Source: Zygnema cylindricum (lineage: Eukaryota; Streptophyta; Zygnematophyceae; Zygnematales; Zygnemataceae). Taken from it: a DNA stretch of 30,551 nt. The notes beneath the pieces were generated by a model, which had not been told where the DNA came from, did no database searches, and saw nothing but the letters and a program-made list of their open reading frames with translations. Made by a program: the position numbers and the translations under genes. Shown here piece by piece: positions 10,391-21,794 of this stretch; positions within the stretch are counted from its first letter, which is position 1, and each line of letters opens with the position of its first letter. The DNA lies in the NCBI GenBank assembly GCA_037447655.1, contig JBBHKE010000339.1:374001-404551 (forward strand), in the 5' to 3' direction.

Positions 10391-10660
10391 CTGTTACCAA
10401 TAGCAGTAGAGTAATGTACAGTATCGTACTTTTAATTTTTGCGCGTGCGATCGCGTCACATCACGCCACGTTATCGACTACCGTAATTTCAGCGTTCGCG
10501 TCACGTACGATGTGTCGTGTTATCAATACCGGTACAGTAACATACTGTATCGTACTTTTAATTTTGGCGCGTGCGATCTTGTCACATCACGCCACGTTGT
10601 CGTGTTCTCAATATCCGTATACTACCGTAATTTCAGTGTTGGCGTCACGTACGATGTTTG
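10391..10660. repeat. Tandem duplication of about 126-142 bp, rich in GTAC and CG
   Basis: GTATCGTACTTTTAATTTT occurs at 10421 and 10547, each followed by GCGCGTGCGATC and CACATCACGCCACGTT. CTACCGTAATTTCAG follows in both copies, with about 15-20 extra bases in the second. The 104-residue open frame at 10414-10728 only reflects the duplication. Confidence 0.85.
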
Positions 10661-11682
10661 TACATGGTAGGCACTTGTACTATCGCATTGTACATGGTAT
10701 TGTACCATATTGTACTCGAAATCGTTAACGATTGGTTTGAAAAACATCACAGCTAAAGCAAACTTACGAATAAAGGAGAAACGATTAACGTTTTACATAA
10801 CGGTCGACACTTTTAAACGTCGCGACTGTTAAATTTCAATCCCACGGTAGAAATAAATCATTGTATACAATTTATGAACCGAATGCAAAATAATAATAGA
10901 ATATGTAACGCGGAAATAAGTTGAAACGACAAATAAAAATGAGGCATGAACCGAATTTGCATAATACAAATCCGCTAATAAATGTAGTTGAAACGACATT
11001 TTGTCAATGATAGTCAACAGTCAATTGAAACAAAATAGATGTATGATAAATGAAAATCATATGGGGGCACAATCATTCATTGTAACAACACGAAGAATTG
11101 AAACAACAGACTAAATCGTAACACGCGACTGAAGTTAACATCTAATAAATATATTTCATGAAAAAAACAATTTTACGCTAAATACTCGTATGTTATGGGT
11201 TTATTAATTATTTTCTATCAAAATCCATGGCGGAAAGGTTCATGTATGTAGAAGAAGATGAACAAGCCAAGTGGATGGTTTAATTAGCGTTTCGTTCATG
11301 TAGGGGGTTTGATTAAGGGTAAAAGTTTCACATTATTTTGAGCGTTCGATCTCAATCTAATGAACGATATGAATGAATGGACTGAATATAAAATGTAGTA
11401 TTAAATACTTTTATGTTAAATCAAGAATATATATTAAACCATTGGTATTATTCAACCATTATTCGTTTAAACAAAGTATTAATAGTTTTTTTTTTTTCAT
11501 TAAGGTGTTGCATATATAATTTTTATTTTTTTTTTATCAATACATAATATTACAAAAGAAGAAAAAAAAAAAAACAAACAAAATAAATAACCACAATACA
11601 ACCTTGATCACATAACAAAAACGAAAGAAACAAATATAAACATGACAAAGAAAATAATAAGAAAAAAATAAAAAACATGACG
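10661..11682. other. AT-rich intergenic DNA
   Basis: About 1 kb with A/T homopolymers and no supported gene. The minus-strand frame at 10829-11017 lacks recognisable motifs. Confidence 0.55.
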
Positions 11683-12275
11683 AACTTAGTCTAAAGACCT
11701 AGAAGGTTGGAACAACATCATTATCAGCTTAATGGCTGACTAACACTACAAACACGTATTTTCTTTTATATTTTTTTATAGTTAGAGTATGTTGATTACT
11801 TTAAGTACATTTTTTTGTTTTCAATCAAGCAACTTAGTCGAAGACCCACATGGTTCCATAAACATCATTATCAGCTAAATGGCTGACTAACATTACAATA
11901 ACTTAATATTTATTAATTTTCACTGTTTACTATAGTAGATTGATTACTTTAAGTACTTTGTTTTTCTTTTTCTTTTTTTGTGATCAACCAACTCAGTCCT
12001 AAGACTTAGAAGATTGCATAAACATCACTATCAACTCGGAGGCTGACCAATATTACAAACACTTGTTTTCATTCACAATATTTGTTGGATAGATTACATT
12101 GTACCTCTTATTTTTTTTTTTTTTTGTTTTTTCGATCAACCAACTTAGTCTAAAGACCAAGAAAGTTGTTGAACATCATTATCAGCTCAAAGGCTGACCA
12201 ACATTACAAACATTGGTATATATTATTTTTTTAAATACAAAACAAATACTTTAAATACTTTGTTTTGGTGATACT
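11683..12275. repeat. Four-copy array with conserved core of about 75 bp and variable T-rich spacers
   Basis: Cores start with AACTYAGTC at 11683, 11831, 11990 and 12142 (periods 148, 159 and 152 bp). Each runs through ACATCAYTATCARCT, then GGCTGACYAAYATTAC or close variants. Spacers are T-rich, differ in length, and share a TTACTTTAAGTAC block in copies 1 and 2. Read on the minus strand, each core is followed by an A-rich tail. No reading frame survives in all copies. The array runs up to the 3' end of the OTU pseudogene. Confidence 0.85.
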
Positions 12276-12282
12276 TTGATTA

Positions 12283-12317
<35 letters not shown>

Positions 12318-12658
12318 GCCCATCTTTCAATAGGAGCAGACAATGCTCTAGAAAAATTAGCATTCCAAATATGAAAAACAGTATCAAATTTTTTTGCAGC
12401 AACACGAACTTCACCACAACTGCCCCAAAATTTATCAAAAGACATATACGTTTGATAATGATTAAAATTCCATGTCCACAACAAATAAAAATAACATGCT
12501 CCTCCTAATGACAAAATATATAACTAATAATTACCTTTTTTACATAAGAATACATAGACTCACAGCCAAACAATAATAGGGAAAGAGCACGAAACAAACA
12601 ATTCCCATCCCCTGTAACATGTAATCGAAAAGAGAAATTCGTGCCACAATGAGCTTCC
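12251..12658 (-). pseudogene. OTU-type cysteine protease fragment, frameshifted
   Basis: On the minus strand about 12658-12540 encodes a segment with GDGNCLFRALS, the catalytic Asp-Gly-Asn-Cys motif of OTU deubiquitinases and proteases. The continuation (12514-12251, another frame) has NHYQTYM and FWGSCGEVRVAAKKF, matching the WG-x3-E-x3-A pattern in the middle of OTU domains, then an 11-residue Asp run and a stop at 12251. The two parts are offset by one frame near 12505-12540. A GT...AG pair there would make only a 30-bp intron and does not restore the frame, so a frameshift is likelier. TTTTAG just upstream of 12658 could be a splice acceptor. The catalytic His was not identified. OTU proteases occur both as host genes and inside transposons; nothing here decides which. 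Confidence 0.65.
12283..12315. repeat. (CAT)11 microsatellite coding for poly-Asp on the minus strand
   Basis: Eleven perfect CAT triplets. On the minus strand they are GAT codons in frame with the C-terminal part of the OTU pseudogene. Confidence 0.97.
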
Positions 12659-12659
12659 C

Positions 12660-13633
12660 TAAAATAGAACTCCTAAAAGTGGAAAAAAAAAACACTTACA
12701 GTTGAATAACAAAAAATAAATAAACATTAATAAACAAATGAAAAAACAAAACAATATGATTTTAATACAAACTTTCCCAAACATGTAAAAATAAGGAAAT
12801 AGACAAACAAAATAGGATTTATTTAAAAAGTAAAAAAAAAAATCATACATTAAACAAAAAAACGAAACATAAGATACTTTCACACAAACCACTATAACTT
12901 TACACAAACCACTATAAATCATTTAATATGTAAAAACCCACTCAATGAATATTTTAAGCCTTCGCAAATGAATGGAAAGAGTGACAATTCGTAAAGTATA
13001 AAGATAAGTAAAAATAGACGAGGAACAGGATCAAATTCAAAGGAAAAACGAAAGAAGATGGGAAGTAATGGTAATCTCCATACGGTATATAACCAGGTAG
13101 GAACCGACGTCGATTGAGTTTACAAATGAAAACCGCCAAAAAACGGTTCGAAGTTGGTCGTCACACTTCTAAAGTAGGTCGTTTACAACATTTTTGTACC
13201 GCGGAAAGACAATGTATGAACCGACAAAAAGACAATATACGAACCAACAAGACAATACAAAACCAACGACGAACCCTCGACAATTAGTTGTTAATTGAGT
13301 TTCTGAACTAGAACCGTTGTCGATTTGTTGTCGAAGTACAGTATACGAACCGACAATTATGGTACCAAATCATTACACGACGACTTCATCGCCCGTCAAA
13401 CTTCCAAATGAGGTTCAAATATGAATCACGATTGATATAATTAATCAAATATATTTCCTCCATAACTTACAAAAAAACAAGAAAATCCGTAGTAGTACCA
13501 AAAAAATGAAATTACCACTATACAAGTTGCGTTACCTTAAACTTTGTATGTATTCGAGTCTGTCGTCTACCGCGATGCAGTTTATCGTCTAACAAATTTC
13601 GACCCACTTTCCCGTCCTTCCTGATCATCTTCA
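12660..13633. other. AT-rich region, possibly containing introns or exons of the OTU remnant
   Basis: Minus-strand frames at 12659-12922 (Phe/Tyr/Cys-rich, intron-like) and 12954-13139 lie upstream of the OTU segment and could be intron and exon remnants; neither is recognisable. Near 13207-13270 a 20-25 bp GACAATRYANRAACC motif repeats about three times. Confidence 0.35.
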
Positions 13634-13677
13634 AACTTTATATAAAATCACCTCGCGAGGTGATTTTAAATAAAGTT
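13634..13677. repeat. 44-bp near-perfect palindrome, core ACCTCGCGAGGT
   Basis: Arms pair around 13655/13656 with one mismatch (13642 against 13669). Core TCACCTCGCGAGGTGA. It shares 12 central bases with the palindrome at 4519-4566, about 9 kb away, but the outer arms differ. Confidence 0.9.
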
Positions 13678-15522
13678 CCATGAGGCGAGTGAATAGGCAA
13701 AAGTTGTCGCACGTGTTCAAAGTTTTTGACAATTTTTGTACGGGGAGTACAAAAAAAACAACCCACTACATGTTTCCAGCCTGTGCGTGAATTCTTTCCG
13801 TGCTCTTTTTCCCGCACAAAGGCCGTGGAGGGGGTCTACACCAACGGACGCCATTTCGCAAAAGCGAAGTCCGTGAAAGCGCCTCTCTTTCTCTCCCTCT
13901 CCCACTATCGCGTCTATCTCACAATTCTTGCATAAAAAAGTCAATAATGGTATCAAATAGAAGATATTTAAAAACGATGTCTTTTTACTATCTTTGGGCG
14001 TATTTTGATGGCAGGTAGAGTTAGAAAAAACAAAAAAAATAAAAAAGGGAAACCATGGCGGAAAGTTTTAGAATTTTTAATTGATGAAGCAATCAAAATT
14101 TGTTCTTGACGTCAAAATGTCCCAAACCTTAAACATCTACAATGTCACAAGTAGCTAGACGTCTACAACCGTCGCTATTTTGTATACATCATCAATTGTC
14201 GCGAGTTTTGTAGTCGTCTACAACCGTCACAAATTACACCCAAGTCTACGTGCGTCACAATCTTAAGTAACGATTTATTTTCTTTACATAGAAATTATTT
14301 GAAAGTACTACAAACAATCTTCGCTAAAAACAAAGTTACAAGACTAAAGTTTCGGTTACATGCGAAAGTACCCTTATAACAATCTAAAAAGAATGGAAAA
14401 ACTGCTCTTAGCGTAAAAGAAACTTTTGTGCGGCGAAACCCAAAATATCTTTCATTTCGTGCGTGATAGCGCACTAAAATATTGCACGCTTTAAACTTAA
14501 GGCGGTAAAAGAGACTTGTTGGTGGTGATAACAATAAAAAAAAACGACAATAAATTTTCCAAATATATTGACATGAAACATTATAAAATAACATCTTTGT
14601 CCTTTCACGTCAACTATAGAAACATTTTCAAGTATAGTGTCATTGTTCGTACGTCAGTTAGACTAGTCGTATTACATATTTCCTCTTAAAATGGGGTACA
14701 AGTGAAACATTAGATCACATTGCACAACCTCAAATTTACCATTTTTTCCAATACGGGTTTTTGATAACACTGTTTACGGTATAAAGATGAATCAAGATTG
14801 TTATCTAGCTTTGTTGACATAAAGATTCAATGATGAGAGATGATCGCACAACCGATGAAGTTTAAGCTAACAAAATTATTGTGACCACACGTACTTAGCG
14901 CACTTCCCCATGTGATAAGGTAATGGTTTTTTTGTAATTCAGTGACCTCCATTGGTACAAAGAATATCCAGCTCCCTCTAGGATAATATTTGCACTTTTG
15001 ATTTTGGCAATGAATAAGTGCCACCCTGGCACGCAAAAACTTTGACCGACTACACCTCTGTGTAGCGTGGACTTCCTTGAGTTTGCGGCAAAAAAAATCA
15101 CTGAATTTGCTCACTTGAGCATTAAGTTATGGCTGTTCAAAGAAAACAAATTTATACAAATGGCCTCTAGGAGAGAGGGCTCTCTAAAAATTGTCTAAGT
15201 CCTAAGAACTTACTCACAGCTCCTCTAGACCAATCAAAAACCATCATAAACTAAATATTGTTTATACAAAGAACAGTAGCCGCGGTATTTTATATACGGA
15301 ATTATTTAGCACCACTCTCGGTCTACCACGTGGCATATAAGTCGTTGTCATTCCATCCCATTCTTCTCGGGCATCCTATACGATGATGCCACGTGTCATA
15401 TCCCCTCCACTATGGTGAAGTGCTACGTGAAAAACATTCCGGCATACCAGCACTCACGCGTGCCGTCCGTTCGTATTCCGACGATTAATTTCAGCCGTTC
15501 AATTTGACGGCGCGCCAAAAAA
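13678..15522. other. Intergenic region with GC-rich island, unresolved open frames and two G-box motifs
   Basis: 13780-13920 is GC-richer and ends in a CT-rich run, resembling a promoter or 5' leader, but no gene follows. CGTCTACAACCGTC repeats at about 14159 and 14215. Two overlapping minus-strand open frames at 14827-15114 look protein-like (for example KCKYYPRGSWIFFVP) but match no family I know. CACGTG occurs in GCCACGTG contexts near 15327 and 15390; whether it regulates anything is unknown. Confidence 0.35.
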
Positions 15523-16045
15523 TGTTGAAATTCACTAGTCATCGTTCCTTGTTGACCGATGAATTTCGACGGTCATCGTTTCGTGTTGACCGTTGGAATT
15601 CCGTTTTTCTTCGCAAACTGTCGATCGTGAAACAACATTTAATTTCGTTCGTTGAAATCAAATGTTGTTTTGTTCATTTTGTGCGGCACTATATTTCGTG
15701 CGATACCACACGTTTTCATGTTTTGTTTCGTTCTGTAAGCCGCTAAATGGAATATGTGGCCGCGTTATTATTTAAATACGCAACAAATATATTATGGATA
15801 TCGTTTCATCACGATCTACCTGATAAGGCGGAGTGCTACTCCGTATGGCTTTCGTTCGGAGGTCATACGATCAAATCTTGTCTTTGGCAGCCTACCTTTT
15901 GCAAGAGCATTGTCTTCTATCTATCTTCTCATCAGTTTGAGGTAGCCATGGCTGCCTGTCAGTTTTGAATGACTACAAGTATGAGAAATGTAGGATGCTC
16001 ATAGGATGACTAAGAAGATAGAATATAAAATACCATTTTTCAACA
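15523..16045 (-). mobile_element. 3' LTR of the minus-strand Ty1/copia element
   Basis: Directly after the polypurine tract the minus strand begins TGTTGAAA at 16045. TTTCAACA, its exact inverse, ends at 15523, giving a 523-bp LTR with 8-bp terminal inverted repeats and the standard TG...CA. The start is well supported by the tract and pol end. The far end is inferred from the inverted repeat alone because no second LTR is in the window. An imperfect 34-bp tandem repeat (TCATCGTTNC at 15539 and 15573) lies near that end. Confidence 0.6.
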
Positions 16046-16058
16046 CTCCCTTTATTTT
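16046..16058 (-). promoter_or_regulatory. Polypurine tract of the minus-strand copia element
   Basis: AAAATAAAGGGAG on the minus strand lies between the pol stop (16060-16062) and the TG of the LTR. It is the expected primer for plus-strand DNA synthesis in LTR retrotransposons. Confidence 0.75.
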
Positions 16059-16059
16059 T

Positions 16060-19000
16060 CTAGTCTATCTTTTCTTTTACTCCACACTTTTCCCTACAAA
16101 ATGTCAATTTGGGAGAAGGAACTGGCTTAGTCATCATATCTGCTACCATCTCTCTATCCGGTCTATATTCCAAACTAATTATTTTATTCTCATCCTTCTA
16201 CCTAACAAAGCTCAAACGAATATCCATATGCTTCGCTTTAAAATGATACTTAGGGTTTGCCGCAATTGCAATCGCAGCTTGATTGTCACAAAATATCTTT
16301 TGCACTCCATTCTTTATATATCCCTATTCTTGAAGCAAAGATTTCACCTACATTAATTCTTTCACAGACGAACAAGAGGCCATATACTCAGCCTCCATGG
16401 TGGACTGAGCAATCACCTTTTGTTGCTTGCTGCTCAAATTGCAAGCCCCATTCCCAACATAGAACACACACCCAGAAGTTCACCTCCTCATCGGAGCTTC
16501 CCCAAAACTGACATCACTCCAAGTGGTGATGTCAATATTATCCCCACCCAAATGCAAATACAAATCTCTTGTTCTTATCAAGTATCGCATGACCCTTTTG
16601 GCCGCTTCCCAATCTTTCTTCCTACAATTATTCAGTCTCCTACTTAATAACCCCACAGCTACTGCTATATCAGGAGGAGTACTGTTTATTAAATAGATCA
16701 AACTACCGACAACTTGGATGTATGGAATAGTTTGCATGAACTTGCTTTCCTCAGGACCTAATTCTTTATCTAAGATCAAGACTCCCTCTTCTAAGCTCCA
16801 CTCATTTCCCTTTTTTAAGTCCATGGGAGTCATATAACTATTTGTTTTTTTCATTTGAATTTTTTCAAGCATATTCTTTATTGTTTTTTTTTGAGTTAGT
16901 CAAATTGTTTTCTTCTCTCTATCCATTTCCATCTGAATTCCCAAAATGTACTTTACCTCTCCCAAGTCATTCATTTCAAATCTCTTCTATAGATCCTTTT
17001 TCAACATAATAATTTTCTCCATCGATTTACTCAAAACAAGCAAATCATCCACATAGATAGCAATGATAATTATACCTTCCTCATTCTCAAATAGATAGAT
17101 GGAATGATTTGAACTGATTCGGATATATCCTAAACTTGTTAGAAACTCGTCTAGTTTCTTGTTCCATTGGCATGGATCTTGCTTTAGTCCGTAAAGGGAT
17201 TTTATCAAACTGCACACCTTACTTTCTTCTCCTTTCTCCACAAATCCTTCCGGTTGCCTCATGAAGATCTCTTCTTCTAATTTTCCGTGCAAGAAAGCGG
17301 TTTTGATGTCCATCTGGTACACTTCCATGTCTTCTGCTGCCGCAAGACTAATTAGAATCCGGACAGAGGGAAATCTAATAACCGGAGCAAATGTCTCCTT
17401 ATAATCGATTCCCTCCTTCTTTGTGAACCCCTTTGCCACTAATGTGGCCGTATATCACTCGATAGTGTAATCTGGATTGAGTTTCAAATTAAATACCCAC
17501 TTCCATTGTATCAGCTTTTTGTTAGGAGGACAATCCACCAACTCCCATGTATTTGCTTCCATAATGGAAGCCATCTCATCATTAATTGCTGTCACCCATC
17601 TACTACTTTCCACACTATTAATTGCCTCCGAGTAAGTTTGGGGTTCGCTCAAATGTGACATTTTAGTTACCTTCTTGTTCACTTGTCCCTCTTGAAGTCT
17701 CTTACTGCTTCTCGTTCCTCCTTCAAACTTTGACGCTGGAATGGAGGGTAATCTAGGATTTCTTCGAACAACTTCAACTTCTTCCCTATCCGTGGATTCC
17801 ATCTTTGGACATTCATTGTCCTTTTCCGGTCTTTCCTCGTTTTGAGCCGAAAGCTATGAATCTAAGAGAGGGTCACTCTCGGTCAGATTTTTATCTTCCT
17901 TTGCAAGGTCAGGCTGAACGATCCTTTGCAAGGTCAGGCTGAACGAGAGTTGGGTTAGAAGAATCTGAATCTAACTCCTTTTCGGATTCAATTATAATCC
18001 TAACCGGTTTAGTGTATTTGAAGGGATCTATGGACTTTCCTTCATCCATGACTACCAAGTGTTTTACTAGAATTATGTCTTCTCTTGCGAGATCATAAAC
18101 TCTATATCCTTTTACATTTTCATCATATCCAAGAAAGTATCCTGGCTTTCCTTTTTCATCTAACTTTCAATCAAATTTTTTGTGTTTAAACTAAACACTT
18201 GACTTCCAAACACCTTTAAGTGTGAAATATTAGGTTTTCTCCGTGTCCATCTTTCATAAGGTGTTTGTCATTTTTACCGCCAAGGTAAGGACTCTATTTT
18301 TGAGATAGTTAGCACAATTCATAGCTTTTGCCCAAAAACATTAACTAATCTTTTTATCTGACAACATACTACGAGCACTATTACTCAATGTTCAATTTAG
18401 TCTCTTTGCTACACCATTTTGTTTTGAGTTCTTTGGAATAGTCTTTTGGTGTTGAACCCTTTCCTCTCTTAAGAAATCCTCAAACTCATTAGAAGTGTAT
18501 TCCCCCCCATTATCACTCCTCCCTCACTTTATAAGTGTCTCATGAAGCTTTTCACTCCATGCTTTATACTCTTTAAAATAAGCCGAAGCTTCAGATTTTT
18601 GTTTAAAGAATTATACTCTAGAGTATCTAGACTAATCACCTGTGATAGTAAGCATAAATCTTTTCCCTCTAACTGATGGAACTTTGCCCACCCATAAATC
18701 AGTATGAACTAGATCTAAGACTTTTTCACCCTTAAATGTTGCGGCTTTTGGAAAAGGCAACCTGTGGGCCTTTCCTTGAGCAAATCCACTACAATCATCC
18801 AAAGTCTCATTGTCTCCAAATATTCCCTCAACTACACCCATTTTCTTCATTTATTTCAATCTATCTAGATGCAAATGTCCCAATCTTTTATACCACATCA
18901 TCAAATCATTTACACCAGCATAGTAAACTCGTGTCTTTCCATTACTCAAATTCAACCTAAACATTCATTTATTACCCTTTTCAGCTTTGAACTACACTTC

Positions 19001-19212
19001 ATTCTCATAGCTAGCAACAATGACTCCTTTCTTAGTATTAGTCTCAAAACCCTTATCATCTAAGACTGACGTAAAGATAAGATTTTAGTGCAACTCTAGA
19101 ATAAAAAAAAATATCAAAGAAAGTGACTATAGATGTCTTACCATCAACTAATACTCTCAAATCCTCTGATCCGACTAAATTTGTGGTCACTATTCTCCCA
19201 TGTGTTGTTTTT
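16060..19212 (-). pseudogene. Ty1/copia gag-pol remnant (protease end, integrase, reverse transcriptase, RNase H)
   Basis: Reading down from 19212: the end of protease; the GAG-pre-integrase zinc region (about 18930-18780, with a His of the finger now Tyr, then CSGF); integrase core with LVHTD (about 18715) and SDNGGEYTS; reverse transcriptase (17802-16900) with VYQMDIKTAFLHG, SLYGLKQ and YVDDLLVL; RNase H (about 16560-16150) with WSD, STMEAEYMA and FCDNQAAIA. Pol ends at TAG 16060-16062. The frame from 17802 to 16060 has no frameshift but several stops (for example 17455 TGA, 16984 region TAG, 16480 TGA). Between 17803 and 18631 frames change. The integrase glutamate expected in the NGVAER motif reads Lys (NGVAKR). 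The 5' LTR and gag are missing, replaced by the plus-strand copia element. Non-functional. Confidence 0.92.
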
Positions 19213-19797
19213 GGAAAGCTTTAAGTCTCAGTAAATTAGTGTGATGACAGAAAGAGAGTAAAATATCGCGTAAATGACACGCATCATCACTTAAAGATAG
19301 AACAGGTATTTAGGAATAACACCGACATCCACATATGCGTGTCACATATTGAATGGGACAAAGCAGCTACGAGGCAGATGGGAGAAAGCAGCTACGAGGC
19401 AGATGGGAGAAAGGAGCTACGACGGAGATGGGACAAAGCAGTTGCAACACAGATGGAACAAAGCAGCTACGGTTATTCAGTACGGGACGATATAGCTGCG
19501 AGGAAGCTCCGGTGACGTTGAATATTATTTGGAACACGACAACGCAGCTGCAGGTGACATGAATGAAGTCAATGGACGAGATTCATAAAAGGATCACAAA
19601 TGATTTGTTGGCACGTGATTTTCGCAACATCTAGATAGATGCATCCAAGCTATAGTAATCAAGCCCGTGGCTAGTAATTGTATAATCACTTGTATTGATC
19701 TCTCAGTAATATTGATTGTACACTGGCAAAATTAGCTTTAGCGTGATTAGGAGTACTTAGACCTTAGTGGCAGTTAGGTTCTAAGACGTATCTCTCA
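19213..19797 (+). mobile_element. Probable 5' LTR of the plus-strand Ty1/copia element
   Basis: This lies between the abrupt end of the minus-strand copia coding sequence and a primer-binding-site-like sequence at 19805. A TGTTG at 19203 could be its first bases, and CTCTCA ending at 19797 its last. No second LTR exists in the window, so both ends are inference. Confidence 0.4.
19351..19471. repeat. 25-bp minisatellite, about five units
   Basis: GCAGCTACG or close variants begin units at 19363, 19388, 19413, 19438 and 19463, exactly every 25 bp, each with a GATGGGASAAA part. It sits inside the probable LTR of the plus-strand copia element. Confidence 0.92.
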
Positions 19798-19804
19798 AGA
19801 AAAT

Positions 19805-19816
19805 TTGTATCAGAGG
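19805..19816 (+). promoter_or_regulatory. Degenerate primer-binding site (initiator tRNA-Met type)
   Basis: TTGTATCAGAGG matches 10 of 12 bases of TGGTATCAGAGC, complementary to the 3' end of initiator tRNA-Met. It lies about 300 bp before the gag start. Confidence 0.5.
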
Positions 19817-20122
19817 AACAACACTATCTAATAGGACAACTAGGAGTAGAAACTCACCACGAGTATAAGACTTAGGACTTAGAAGATTTGATGTATCCAA
19901 ACTTCTAGTGTGTGTAATTTGCAAATTTATTTTGGAAAACTTCTGCGTTGCATATCTTGTTGTATGATGGATTAATTCGGCTGAAACTTTGGGAGATGTC
20001 AGTCATTGTAATATTTTATGTTGTGGTATAGTTTGAAGCGGTTTAGATCTTTCTGTCAAATTTGGTGAGCTGTAGAAAAGTACTGTTTGGTAGGATACTT
20101 GGTAAGCTTCTATGAGTGAATT

Positions 20123-21785
20123 ATGTCTACTTCGACTACTACTGTTGCTGCAACACTTGCTGCAGTGGTTATACAACAACATGATATTTCATTTCTTATC
20201 TTTTCAGGGGAAAAATATGTTTATTGGCCGGATATGGTGGAAACACACTTCTAAAATGTTAACCTTTTGGAAAGTTTGGATGGTTTCTTGGATAAAACAA
20301 ATGCATCTTGGTCAAAGAAAAATTTGCAAGCTCGATCTATTCTGAAATTTTGTATCTTTGAAGAATTGGCTATGTCCGTATAAAAATGAAAAAGGCGATC
20401 GATATCTGGAAGTCTCTTAAAGATGATTATGAAAAGGCTAATGTTCAAGAAAAACTATTTTTGGCTGGAAAAATTTGGGACTATAAATACACGGGCGGCA
20501 CAATGGCCGAATATGGTAACAACTTTCAAACTCTAATAGACTCTCATGCTTGTGCAGGTGGATCATTCCCTCAATTTTAGCAAGCAACATTGCTAATGAG
20601 GGGTCATCCTAATACTATGAAAGCAACGTCATATAGGTTGAAACAGAAAGATAAAGCTAGCTGGACTTTACAGTTAGCTATTAATTTGATATTAGAGGAG
20701 GAGGGTGATTTCTTAAATTCTCAGTGCAAAAAAGCTAATAGAGGCCTTTAACACAAGCTTTGTCGAAATAGCTCAGTTTTTATCAACAAAGATATGAGTT
20801 TAATTAGGAAAGATATCAATTTAATCAGAACCATAATAAGTTTAAACAATTTAATCAGGGAGGGAATAGACAGTCTTTCAATGCTTGTTTTTATTGTAAT
20901 TAAAAAGGTAATGGATAAAAGTTATGTCCTAAGCCAAGGAGAGCTAACGAAACAAGTTTGTACAAGCCTGGATGGCATAGCCAGTTTTATCAAGGCTTCA
21001 GAGGATCCACATCTCGTGGAAATGCATTTTTCCTGTCATCTTCATACCAGGACAAATCTCTAACATTATCTAACGAGGAAGAAGAGGATTTATTCGCTAT
21101 AGTGGTAGCAATGGAGGGTGCAAAAGACAATGGATGGATAATGGAAACAGGAGCGTCGGCACACATTTGCTGGAAGAAGGCGATTTTCAAAAATCTGAAA
21201 TCCACACCCGAAAAAGATATCTAATATGCATGTGGTATGAGTGTACAAACACATGCAATTGGTGATGTCTCCTTCGTAGTTGATATTGATGGAAAGGCAG
21301 TTGAGAGAACTCTTCATAATGTTCTCTTTGTGCCGAATTTCAAAAAAAATATGTTTTCAACTTCTTTGGTAGAAAGTAATCAGGTTTGAGGTCAATTTGA
21401 AACATGGTCGGCAAGTTGTTGGCAAGAATATAAATATTGCGGTCACATCAGAGGCACTAGAGACGCCAACAAAATGTATCGAATGGATATGCCCGATAAT
21501 AAAGAAAATGATGTTTTGTATTCCGGTGTATTATCTTCACATAAGTTGTGGCATAAAAGGTTAGGCCATGTGAACTATGACAGTTTGAAAAAAATGGTTC
21601 ATGCTGGTAAATTAGGAGTCACTCTTTCAAATAATTCAGCTAAAACGTGTGATGGTTGTGCACTAAGAAAAATACACAGATTACTGTTTCCTCAAGAATC
21701 TGAACATCGGTCCACCAAACTTTTGCAACTTATTCATTCTGATTCTCATGCCACATCTCGTCGGCCACTTTCCTTGTTCATATTT
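20123..21785 (+). pseudogene. Ty1/copia gag, protease and integrase N-terminus, truncated
   Basis: Gag starts at ATG 20123 and runs through a UBN2-like gag region with stops and a frame change near 20380 (continuing from 20386). A degraded zinc knuckle near 20885-20930 has the CFYC pair, but its His reads Asn and two stops interrupt it. The protease motif reads METGASAHIC (about 21140), so the catalytic Asp of the usual D-S/T-G is Glu. The pre-integrase zinc region LWHKRLGH...CDGC is clear at 21546-21662, and the integrase core ends right after LIHSD near 21745. Reverse transcriptase, RNase H and the 3' LTR are absent. The frame dissolves at about 21785 into unrelated DNA. It opposes the minus-strand copia element at 16060-19212 and probably inserted into it. 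Confidence 0.85.
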
Positions 21786-21794
21786 AGGTGTTAG

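Noticed and set aside
11683-12275. Box C/D snoRNA cluster
   Set aside because: Some copies have GTGATCA and CTGA at plausible spacing, but the C-box match is imperfect and absent in other copies, and no terminal stem is evident.
12505-12540. A 30-bp GT-AG intron joining the two OTU segments
   Set aside because: Far shorter than usual plant or algal introns, and removing it does not bring the two segments into frame. A frameshift is simpler.
15320-15400. Promoter marked by two CACGTG motifs
   Set aside because: No gene with supported coding sequence starts nearby. Two 6-bp motifs alone are weak evidence.
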